This document shows, one piece after another, positions 1-10,515 of a DNA stretch of 64,000 nt (the stretch's first letter is position 1; every line of letters begins with the position of its first letter). The notes under the pieces were generated by a model. It was not told where the DNA came from. It worked only from the letters and a program-made list of their open reading frames with translations, and did no database searches. A program made the translations under genes and the position numbers. Source of the DNA: Pristionchus mayeri. Taxonomy: Eukaryota; Nematoda; Chromadorea; Rhabditida; Neodiplogasteridae. Location of the stretch: contig BTRK01000006.1 in the NCBI GenBank assembly GCA_036245805.1, positions 47,671,257-47,735,256 of the forward strand. Direction: 5' to 3'.

Positions 1-3000
1 CTGTATAATCTGTTAGGAATACGAATGCGAATAGACAGATGATTTGAAATTAAATATTATTTATTCTGAACAATTTGTTTTCAGTTCCTTCAAACTGCTC
101 GATAAACGTGGGCCCAACCTCGTTCTACGCCTGTCTCTGGCGCACTGTTGGTTTACTTATAATTTTTTATAATTAATTTAATCCCAATCGGGGCTGTAAC
201 AACGTGTTTCTCGAAATGGGCAGATATGTGTTTCAGTAGTGATTCATCATCTTCGATCCACAGTAGAAGCGATCACTCTAGACCAAATCGTTGCGAAACA
301 ATCAACCTCAATATCGAAGGTGCTCGGTTCTCCCTCCGTTCGACTTCCCGCTCTGATCTACGTGAATGCGAATTTCGACAAGTCGAAATCGATCGATGAA
401 CAATCGTGGATTATCGGAGACAACGTGCATCACATGGTGAGGAGGGAGTACGGTAGAGGGAGAGCGAGGTGGTGTATGAGTGTATTGTATGATTTGCCGG
501 TGACGAATCTAACTACCAAAACCACAACCACGAGTAATTAGTAACAATGCTAAATATCATTATGATTACGGTAGGATGCGATGTCGAATTTGAGTACGGT
601 AACTTGTTTCAATGTCAGGAATTCTGTAAACCATTGTAATGTAAAAGAAAAAAAAATGTGCAGGTGTAACTGAAGGGAGTGGCGACTACGTGGTTCGTAG
701 ACTGCGCGAGGAGAAACGACCTGCCCACCATCATACAGGTGCGTTCTACTTTTTTTTGTTTTTTCTACTACGTGAGGAGCGTTGATTACCGGTTCCCGAT
801 CACTTAATGTTTTGAAATATCGCTGGACATGGAAATCACCGTGCTTGTGCACATTTTACTGTTGGCCTTCCTTTCAACCCTCGAATATATTAATACTTTT
901 CCAGATGTTGGCAGTGATGTTGATGAATCCAGCGACTGCGAGAATCTCCATCCAGTATGTGAAGCAGGAGGCCAAGTCAGATATTTATATTTTACTTATT
1001 GTTTGGTAAATATTGTATAAATTTTCTCCTGGAAAATTGATTTAACAATTTTCGGAATTTGTCCCTGGCGGTTTGTGTTACACATTTTTTATATAGGCCT
1101 TGCGGGTTTCAAGATTTGATTCTCACCAGAAATGCATTTCAAAACAATAATATTCCCTCCAGGGTGACTCACTCCGAGTGCACTGCAATCCCTGTGGACG
1201 TGCAGTCGATCATGCTGCTGGCTGCCGACAAACGACAGAGACTGCACCATCTCATGAACGAGGCCGAGCAGGAGGAAAGGTACGGTAGCGCACTTTGAAG
1301 GGGAATCGAGAACTGACTTTATTCGATCTTGTAGGAATTACTAACGGTTTCAGTGATTGGATGTGCGACCTCCGCTCTAAACAGCTCGTATCATCGTCGA
1401 AGGAATCGAAGAAGACCGATCTCTTCCCCACTGCTTCCACTGTCAGTGCCCAATTTCGACGAGGAGGAAACGGTGAGTAAACACGTTGTTTTGTTGTTGT
1501 AATTTCCGTAGATGGATAATTGATGTTATGCGTGGGTATTTGTTTTAAGATAGTAGTGAAACATAAATCTTCACGCTTGCATATTTCCTCATTCTGCGAC
1601 CAGCATGACCTGTTGTGCTTCAAAGAAGAGTTATAATTTGAATCTCTCATCAGTCATAGATCAGATTTGCGCTTATTTGTAGGACTCTCTGGACACTATC
1701 GCTGTCGATGGAGGGGCACGATCCCACGGTGGTGGTGGAGACGCTCCAGTGGATTATCGATTGTGTTGTTGATGAGGAGGAGAGCGAATTGGACACTCAG
1801 AGGAAATTCAACGAGGCCATGAACAAGAGGGGAGGAAGCACTCCGAGTACGGTGAGTGATCGAGAATTGTGATTATTGATTGGATCACTTTTCCTCTATA
1901 AATCAAAAGTGGAGGTTACGGAGTGGTCTTGTGAACTGTTTGAAACGGGAGTCAACCATGCGCTTTGAGGCGAAGATCCTACCGGATGTGGTGCCCGACT
2001 CGGCGAGATCCGATACATTGGTTAGCATTTCATTTCCTTCATGTTGATTATCTTACTCTAGAACGTTTAATTGCTGGAATGAGAAGTGATTTTTTTCTTA
2101 ATGTTTTCCCTTTCATTATTGTGAGAATTAGCAGATCGCAACGGCGAACGGAATGACGGAGGAAGAGGTGGCGCGAGCGGCGCGCGAAGCATCCGCCTCA
2201 CTCGCGGATGGCTATCCGCTTCCGGCCTCTGCCGTCGCTTCTCCTTCGGTGACCCGTGACGGAGTTCGCGTATCCGGAGGTCTGTGCGATTGAAAACAAT
2301 TCCGGATTACATTGGGCCTGTTAGGCCATATTTTATAGTGAGACTCGATTATGTCGAGTGGGAGTTATCTGGAGGTATAGTGTGTGTTTCTGCCTGGGTA
2401 ATAGCAAGTCAGGGATTGTACTGCACACAACTCCCACTAAATGTAGCAGCATTGAAACATAAAACCTAATGCGTCTTTTTTTCTTCGAATGGTTGTGGAG
2501 GCAGAAGGAAGACGAGAATTTCGTTGGGTCTAATCTCACATGCTGTATAATCTGTTAGGAATACGAATGCGAATAGACAGATGATTTGAAATTAAATATT
2601 ATTTATTCTGAACAATTTGTTTTCAGTTCCTTCAAACTGCTCGATAAACGTGGGCCCAACCTCGTTCTACGCCTGTCTCTGGCGCACTGTTGGTTTACTT
2701 ATAATTTTTTATAATTAATTTAATCCCAATCGGGGCTGTAACAACGTGTTTCTCGAAATGGGCAGATATGTGTTTCAGTAGTGATTCATCATCTTCGATC
2801 CACAGTAGAAGCGATCACTCTAGACCAAATCGTTGCGAAACAATCAACCTCAATATCGAAGGTGCTCGGTTCTCCCTCCGTTCGACTTCCCGCTCTGATC
2901 TACGTGAATGCGAATTTCGACAAGTCGAAATCGATCGATGAACAATCGTGGATTATCGGAGACAACGTGCATCACATGGTGAGGAGGGAGTACGGTAGAG

Positions 3001-6000
3001 GGAGAGCGAGGTGGTGTATGAGTGTATTGTATGATTTGCCGGTGACGAATCTAACTACCAAAACCACAACCACGAGTAATTAGTAACAATGCTAAATATC
3101 ATTATGATTACGGTAGGATGCGATGTCGAATTTGAGTACGGTAACTTGTTTCAATGTCAGGAATTCTGTAAACCATTGTAATGTAAAAGAAAAAAAAATG
3201 TGCAGGTGTAACTGAAGGGAGTGGCGACTACGTGGTTCGTAGACTGCGCGAGGAGAAACGACCTGCCCACCATCATACAGGTGCGTTCTACTTTTTTTTG
3301 TTTTTTCTACTACGTGAGGAGCGTTGATTACCGGTTCCCGATCACTTAATGTTTTGAAATATCGCTGGACATGGAAATCACCGTGCTTGTGCACATTTTA
3401 CTGTTGGCCTTCCTTTCAACCCTCGAATATATTAATACTTTTCCAGATGTTGGCAGTGATGTTGATGAATCCAGCGACTGCGAGAATCTCCATCCAGTAT
3501 GTGAAGCAGGAGGCCAAGTCAGATATTTATATTTTACTTATTGTTTGGTAAATATTGTATAAATTTTCTCCTGGAAAATTGATTTAACAATTTTCGGAAT
3601 TTGTCCCTGGCGGTTTGTGTTACACATTTTTTATATAGGCCTTGCGGGTTTCAAGATTTGATTCTCACCAGAAATGCATTTCAAAACAATAATATTCCCT
3701 CCAGGGTGACTCACTCCGAGTGCACTGCAATCCCTGTGGACGTGCAGTCGATCATGCTGCTGGCTGCCGACAAACGACAGAGACTGCACCATCTCATGAA
3801 CGAGGCCGAGCAGGAGGAAAGGTACGGTAGCGCACTTTGAAGGGGAATCGAGAACTGACTTTATTCGATCTTGTAGGAATTACTAACGGTTTCAGTGATT
3901 GGATGTGCGACCTCCGCTCTAAACAGCTCGTATCATCGTCGAAGGAATCGAAGAAGACCGATCTCTTTCCCACTGCTTCCACTGTCAGTGCCCAATTTCG
4001 ACGAGGAGGAAACGGTGAGTAAACACGTTGTTTTGTTGTTGTAATTTCCGTAGATGGATAATTGATGTTATGCGTGGGTATTTGTTTTAAGATAGTAGTG
4101 AAACATAAATCTTCACGCTTGCATATTTCCTCATTCTGCGACCAGCATGACCTGTTGTGCTTCAAAGAAGAGTTATAATTTGAATCTCTCATCAGTCATA
4201 GATCAGATTTGCGCTTATTTGTAGGACTCTCTGGACACTATCGCTGTCGATGGAGGGGCACGATCCCACGGTGGTGGTGGAGACGCTCCAGTGGATTATC
4301 GATTGTGTTGTTGATGAGGAGGAGAGCGAATTGGACACTCAGAGGAAATTCAACGAGGCCATGAACAAGAGGGGAGGAAGCACTCCGAGTACGGTGAGTG
4401 ATCGAGAATTGTGATTATTGATTGGATCACTTTTCCTCTATAAATCAAAAGTGGAGGTTACGGAGTGGTCTTGTGAACTGTTTGAAACGGGAGTCAACCA
4501 TGCGCTTTGAGGCGAAGATCCTACCGGATGTGGTGCCCGACTCGGCGAGATCCGATACATTGGTTAGCATTTCATTTCCTTCATGTTGATTATCTTACTC
4601 TAGAACGTTTAATTGCTGGAATGAGAAGTGATTTTTTTCTTAATGTTTTCCCTTTCATTATTGTGAGAATTAGCAGATCGCAACGGCGAACGGAATGACG
4701 GAGGAAGAGGTGGCGCGAGCGGCGCGCGAAGCATCCGCCTCACTCGCGGATGGCTATCCGCTTCCGGCCTCTGCCGTCGCTTCTCCTTCGGTGACCCGTG
4801 ACGGAGTTCGCGTATCCGGAGGTCTGTGCGATTGAAAACAATTCCGGATTACATTGGGCCTGTTAGGCCATATTTTATAGTGAGACTCGATTATGTCGAG
4901 TGGGAGTTATCTGGAGGTATAGTGTGTGTTTCTGCCTGGGTAATAGCAAGTCAGGGATTGTACTGCACACAACTCCCACTAAATGTAGCAGCATTGAAAC
5001 ATAAAACCTAATGCGTCTTTTTTTCTTCGAATGGTTGTGGAGGCAGAAGGAAGACGAGAATTTCGTTGGGTCTAATCTCACATGCTGTATAATCTGTTAG
5101 GAATACGAATGCGAATAGACAGATGATTTGAAATTAAATATTATTTATTCTGAACAATTTGTTTTCAGTTCCTTCAAACTGCTCGATAAACGTGGGCCCA
5201 ACCTCGTTCTACGCCTGTCTCTGGCGCACTGTTGGTTTACTTATAATTTTTTATAATTAATTTAATCCCAATCGGGGCTGTAACAACGTGTTTCTCGAAA
5301 TGGGCAGATATGTGTTTCAGTAGTGATTCATCATCTTCGATCCACAGTAGAAGCGATCACTCTAGACCAAATCGTTGCGAAACAATCAACCTCAATATCG
5401 AAGGTGCTCGGTTCTCCCTCCGTTCGACTTCCCGCTCTGATCTACGTGAATGCGAATTTCGACAAGTCGAAATCGATCGATGAACAATCGTGGATTATCG
5501 GAGACAACGTGCATCACATGGTGAGGAGGGAGTACGGTAGAGGGAGAGCGAGGTGGTGTATGAGTGTATTGTATGATTTGCCGGTGACGAATCTAACTAC
5601 CAAAACCACAACCACGAGTAATTAGTAACAATGCTAAATATCATTATGATTACGGTAGGATGCGATGTCGAATTTGAGTACGGTAACTTGTTTCAATGTC
5701 AGGAATTCTGTAAACCATTGTAATGTAAAAGAAAAAAAAATGTGCAGGTGTAACTGAAGGGAGTGGCGACTACGTGGTTCGTAGACTGCGCGAGGAGAAA
5801 CGACCTGCCCACCATCATACAGGTGCGTTCTACTTTTTTTTGTTTTTTCTACTACGTGAGGAGCGTTGATTACCGGTTCCCGATCACTTAATGTTTTGAA
5901 ATATCGCTGGACATGGAAATCACCGTGCTTGTGCACATTTTACTGTTGGCCTTCCTTTCAACCCTCGAATATATTAATACTTTTCCAGATGTTGGCAGTG

Positions 6001-7361
6001 ATGTTGATGAATCCAGCGACTGCGAGAATCTCCATCCAGTATGTGAAGCAGGAGGCCAAGTCAGATATTTATATTTTACTTATTGTTTGGTAAATATTGT
6101 ATAAATTTTCTCCTGGAAAATTGATTTAACAATTTTCGGAATTTGTCCCTGGCGGTTTGTGTTACACATTTTTTATATAGGCCTTGCGGGTTTCAAGATT
6201 TGATTCTCACCAGAAATGCATTTCAAAACAATAATATTCCCTCCAGGGTGACTCACTCCGAGTGCACTGCAATCCCTGTGGACGTGCAGTCGATCATGCT
6301 GCTGGCTGCCGACAAACGACAGAGACTGCACCATCTCATGAACGAGGCCGAGCAGGAGGAAAGGTACGGTAGCGCACTTTGAAGGGGAATCGAGAACTGA
6401 CTTTATTCGATCTTGTAGGAATTACTAACGGTTTCAGTGATTGGATGTGCGACCTCCGCTCTAAACAGCTCGTATCATCGTCGAAGGAATCGAAGAAGAC
6501 CGATCTCTTTCCCACTGCTTCCACTGTCAGTGCCCAATTTCGACGAGGAGGAAACGGTGAGTAAACACGTTGTTTTGTTGTTGTAATTTCCGTAGATGGA
6601 TAATTGATGTTATGCGTGGGTATTTGTTTTAAGATAGTAGTGAAACATAAATCTTCACGCTTGCATATTTCCTCATTCTGCGACCAGCATGACCTGTTGT
6701 GCTTCAAAGAAGAGTTATAATTTGAATCTCTCATCAGTCATAGATCAGATTTGCGCTTATTTGTAGGACTCTCTGGACACTATCGCTGTCGATGGAGGGG
6801 CACGATCCCACGGTGGTGGTGGAGACGCTCCAGTGGATTATCGATTGTGTTGTTGATGAGGAGGAGAGCGAATTGGACACTCAGAGGAAATTCAACGAGG
6901 CCATGAACAAGAGGGGAGGAAGCACTCCGAGTACGGTGAGTGATCGAGAATTGTGATTATTGATTGGATCACTTTTCCTCTATAAATCAAAAGTGGAGGT
7001 TACGGAGTGGTCTTGTGAACTGTTTGAAACGGGAGTCAACCATGCGCTTTGAGGCGAAGATCCTACCGGATGTGGTGCCCGACTCGGCGAGATCCGATAC
7101 ATTGGTTAGCATTTCATTTCCTTCATGTTGATTATCTTACTCTAGAACGTTTAATTGCTGGAATGAGAAGTGATTTTTTTCTTAATGTTTTCCCTTTCAT
7201 TATTGTGAGAATTAGCAGATCGCAACGGCGAACGGAATGACGGAGGAAGAGGTGGCGCGAGCGGCGCGCGAAGCATCCGCCTCACTCGCGGATGGCTATC
7301 CGCTTCCGGCCTCTGCCGTCGCTTCTCCTTCGGTGACCCGTGACGGAGTTCGCGTATCCGG
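1..7361. repeat. Tandem array: three copies of a 2,542-bp unit
   Basis: Three head-to-tail copies lie at 1-2542, 2543-5084 and 5085-7361. The last lacks the final ~264 bp found in copies 1 and 2 and continues at 7,362 into unique sequence. The copies look identical except for about one base (C in copy 1, T in copies 2 and 3, near 1,426, 3,968 and 6,510). The window opens exactly at a unit boundary, so more copies may lie upstream. The array is intragenic: each unit carries the same eight exons. Near-identity implies very recent expansion, ongoing gene conversion or an assembly stack. Confidence 0.95.
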
Positions 7362-7702
7362 AGAGGTCACAAGAGACAGGATTCACTGGCGGAGACCATC
7401 TTCTGCATGGCGAGGGACGATCTGAGGTAGGTCAAACTGTTCGTGGGAGAGGGCTTATTATGATCTATTTTCGCTTTCATGGAGGCGTTATTTCATGAAT
7501 TTTTTCTCAAGTATTTATTGTAATTCTCTAGCTCATAATCTGCAGGTTGTTCGACATGTCCGATGTACTCAATCAGCCCACCTTAAGATTCAAGATCGAA
7601 GTTGGAGGAGTTCCAAAGGTGGGGGGAACCAGGGGTTGTTGGGTAAATTTGGTATTTCCTTATTGGGACATTGAGGGTGGGCGGCGCAAACTGCCTGTAT
7701 GA
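237..7702 (+). CDS. Large multi-exon gene with three tandem copies of an eight-exon module (3' portion)
   Basis: Copy 1 exons, from splice sites and phase: 237-436, 676-738, 905-975, 1163-1284, 1354-1441, 1683-1851, 1910-2020 and 2135-2279. Add 2,542 and 5,084 for copies 2 and 3. They sum to 969 nt, exactly 323 codons. The last exon ends in phase 1 and the first begins in phase 1, so consecutive copies splice in frame. In copy 3 the last exon is shortened to 7,332 by another GT, a 47-nt intron follows, and exons 7,380-7,426, 7,546-7,618 and 7,676-7,702 end at TGA. Each module contains LPALIYVNANFDKSKSIDEQ, a basic NSSYHRRRNRRR run and an acidic VVDEEESELD stretch. It looks like an alpha-helical intracellular protein. 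I do not recognise the family; resemblance to large HEAT-like proteins such as UNC-79/UNC-80 is only a guess. The gene starts upstream of the window. The copy-1 exon-5 base makes Ser where copies 2 and 3 have Phe. Confidence 0.65.
2280..2542. repeat. Unit-junction segment, present only in copies 1 and 2
   Basis: The segment following the last exon recurs at 4822-5084 and is absent from copy 3. It begins at the GT that would act as donor for splicing into the next module, and it contains the near-palindrome GGGCCTGTTAGGCC and ends at the unit boundary. I see no coding exon in it. It marks where unequal exchange joined the copies. Confidence 0.6.
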
Positions 7703-8138
7703 GAAGAGCAGGAAGATGGATCAGGTGAGACAAGAGGGAGAGTGCCCAGAAGGTTTAGAAAGGTTATAATTTGCATAGTGTAAAGAATAATGACTAAACG
7801 TATGACTAAATTAATATATCAATAGAATAAAAAATCGTTTTCTCGTCATTGTCCTAACGATTAGTGGTACTAGCACTTTTCAATTGTTGTTTCTTATATA
7901 TATTCAAATTGAATAAAGTTAATATCAATTGGTAATTAGGTTCTCATCGTTTCTCTTATTGATTTTTTTCAATCGTATTTAAATTTCGAGATGCATTGAA
8001 TAAATATATTGTTGTACGTACTCGAGACCAAGTGTGTTGCGGAGTGGGCATGTGGAATGGGAGGTCGGACATTGCATCGGCAACCATGTCCATTGGCTCC
8101 TGCACAGAGTGCTCAAGCTGTAATAGTAAATATTCATT
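7703..8138. other. AT-rich intergenic stretch
   Basis: This lies downstream of the tandem-module gene. It holds several AATAAA-like signals (for example near 7,824 and 7,911) that could end that transcript. I see no convincing exon, tRNA or repeat in it. Confidence 0.4.
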
Positions 8139-8562
8139 TGTGTGTATGCACTATTGCCTCACCTGATTCTGTGTTTTATCTGATTTCCTCCCCAGGGCAT
8201 ATTCTCATATAGTTCTAGTGTCTTTCGGAAATAAGCATTTGGACCCATACTTGAAGCTGATCGTGATCCGCTCTCTGAAGACTAGGAAGGCTTTCTCTCT
8301 GTTCACGATGTTAAATACACGGGGTAAGGCAAGCGATAAATATTATTCGTGGTCAAATGAACACGTGTGTATGCGTTATTGCCTCCTCTGGGCCTGTGTT
8401 TTATCTGATTGCCTCCCCAGGGCGTACAATGATATAATTCTAGTGTATATCGGAAATAAAGAATTGTGCCCTTGCCTGCTCTTGATCTTGGTCCGCCCTC
8501 TAAAGACGTGGAGTGCCTTTTTTCTGTTCACGACGCTAAACTCGCGGAATAAGGCAATCGAA
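8139..8562. repeat. Diverged direct repeat, two ~200-bp copies
   Basis: Copy one (about 8,139-8,336) and copy two (about 8,363-8,562) share an ordered series of blocks: tgtgtatgc..ttattgcctc, ctgtgttttatctgatt, cctccccagggc, tctagtgt, cggaaataa and ctgttcacga. Identity looks like 75-80%. Neither copy keeps a clear gene. They look like two remnants of one ancestral exon or mobile piece. Confidence 0.6.
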
Positions 8563-8651
8563 AAAACACTTTCTGATAAAATGAAAAGACATTGGTAAGT
8601 ACAACGCGTAGGTCATAACAATCGCATCAAATCAAGTAGACAATGACTCAC

Positions 8652-8882
8652 ATCGATTGGAGGGGGCTTCTCGCCCTTCTTCGAGCGCGGAAAGTGGTTG
8701 TGGCAGAGCCGTGACCGCTTGCCCTGTGCTTGAACAGACGCGACCTTCCCCTCCAACGCTTGGAACTCGTCCTCGATGAGATTGAGGCGGAGCAACCACT
8801 CCCTTCTCAGCTCGGGAGTGGAAGGAATCACGCGAGTTTCGCTTGAACGGAGTGGACAGGCGATGCATGTATACGTTGCCAT
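8652..8882 (-). CDS. THAP-type zinc-finger exon (partial gene)
   Basis: A minus-strand exon opens with ATG at 8,882 and ends at a good donor (gtgagt, complement of 8,646-8,651). It encodes about 77 residues. The residues fit the THAP C2CH pattern: CIAC near the N-terminus, 50 residues, then CHNHF, with a central Trp in LRREW. THAP domains bind DNA and are common both in nematode transcription factors and in P-element-type transposases. No downstream exon is obvious because the next minus-strand sequence is the 8.1-8.6 kb repeat. It could be a fragment. The spacing is at the long end of the family range. Confidence 0.45.
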
Positions 8883-9205
8883 GAATTGATAGCAACTTGA
8901 ATCAATAAACACGGAAAGAGAATGAAAATGAAGACTGAAGACATGCAATGACATAAAGAATCTGGTTTATACGCCGTTAATAGCCGTAATATGCTTAATC
9001 CTGCGTTTACCTTTACAAATCAGAACACCGAAAAGGGAATACAACGTAAACTACTGAAAAAAAGCGAAACTATCTAGAGAAATAGCCCAATTAAACCGAA
9101 GGACCTTGGCATGGACGGACAAAAATCAATTAGGCAAAAATACCGTTTTTTTTAAAATTCCCGCTCAAATACCGTAATTGTCCTATGTTTCCTAATTCAC
9201 TCTCC

Positions 9206-9872
9206 CATAATAAATACCATTCCCCGGCTTTGTCCATTTTCTCGTTTAAATATTTTTTAAAAATTTTTTTGAAACATTTCATTAATATGACACGCCAAAG
9301 CCTCGCAAATTAAGACAAACTTGTTTTTCGACTTCCGGATCCCTTTAAATAGTCCAAAATGAAAATCCCCCTGTGTCTTAGCAGTCGGGGTGAGTGGCAC
9401 ATTAGCGTGTAGATAGTTCCCCACTCCTAATATGTTTGATTATCGGGCAAAAGGCGTTAATTCAATCAACACGATATGCGAACGCTAATGCGAGCAATGA
9501 TTTCCAGAGACATGCATTTCATCGTAAGGGCGGAACACGAGTTGAGCGATGATCTCTCCCATCCCCAACCGCGTTTCAATTGAAGTTGAATTGACCCGCT
9601 CACCCTCAATCACTTCATGCTCGCCTTTTGCCCGATAATCAAACATATTAGGAGTGGGGAACTATCTACACGCTAATGTGCCACTCACCCCGACTGCTAA
9701 GACACAGGGGGATTTTCATTTTGGACTATTTAAAGGGATCCGGAAGTCGAAAAACAAGTTTGTCTTAATTTGCGAGGCTTTGGCGTGTCATATTAATGAA
9801 ATGTTTCAAAAAAATTTTTAAAAAATATTTAAACGAGAAAATGGACAAAGCCGGGGAATGGTATTTATTATG
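9206..9872. repeat. Foldback: 251-bp inverted arms around a 165-bp loop
   Basis: Arms 9,206-9,456 and 9,622-9,872 appear to be perfect reverse complements, and the loop is 9,457-9,621. The arms are AT-rich outside and carry a unique block near ccgactgctaagacacaggg. No open frame of note is present. The right arm ends exactly where the mdt-15 intron fragment (9,873) begins, so the two were joined by one rearrangement or insertion. Confidence 0.85.
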
Positions 9873-10209
9873 TCAAGAGAGCCTGCAATTCTGTTTTTAA
9901 GGGTTTGTTGGATAGTACGACCCCTCCCCAACTGACTTCGCTGAAGGATATCATATGTATCGCATTTCTATTATTTTAGGGATGGTCTGAACCAAATACT
10001 AATAAACCGGACAATTCGTCACTTTTTCGAAAAATATTTTTTAATGCGGAACGGAGTGGAATTGATTCACATAAACCAAATATTTTATATGCACCTACAG
10101 TCACTCAAATAATGAGAAAGTAGTCGTGAACACAAGTGAACCACAAGCGAGTAAACTACAGAAAAGTCTTGGAGCGAAACTTATGAATCAACCTGATAGT
10201 TACATGAAG
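9873..10209 (+). repeat. Displaced fragment of the mdt-15 intron / mariner-like MITE end
   Basis: This matches 22,778-23,114 directly and 12,871-13,207 in reverse. It carries the outer third of the mariner-like MITE including its terminal repeat (gagcgaaacttatgaatcaa), and then stops at ACATGAAG. A non-homologous 9-bp stretch separates it from the left end of the first palindrome at 10,219. Confidence 0.8.
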
Positions 10210-10515
10210 ATATAGTTACAAATCAACGACCCGGGGTTCATGGTATAACGATTTCCATGAACCCCTATACGTTAAAACTCAATCTCGCTTGGTAACAAGA
10301 ATTGTATATGTAAATGTAGTAGAGCGCATACTGGTAACAATGCAACAACTACCAAGTCCCTAGGTCGAATCTCGTTGAATCTGTGAATTGTTTCCGTTTT
10401 GTCGTTTTTCGTTTTGTCACCCCCCCCCCGTTCATTCGTGTGTGCGTAGTTTTAGCTACAAATACAAGATTATATTATTACAATTTACAAGCATTGCTTC
10501 AGGATGATTAGTAGT

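Noticed and set aside
239..541. Unspliced 100-codon frame as a complete small protein
   Set aside because: It runs through a good donor at 436/437. The spliced exon set gives a consistent phase, so the frame beyond 436 is intron.
2325..2345. Programmed-elimination or telomere-addition signal at GGGCCTGTTAGGCC
   Set aside because: A short GGCC palindrome alone is not evidence. I saw no TTAGGC telomere arrays in the window.
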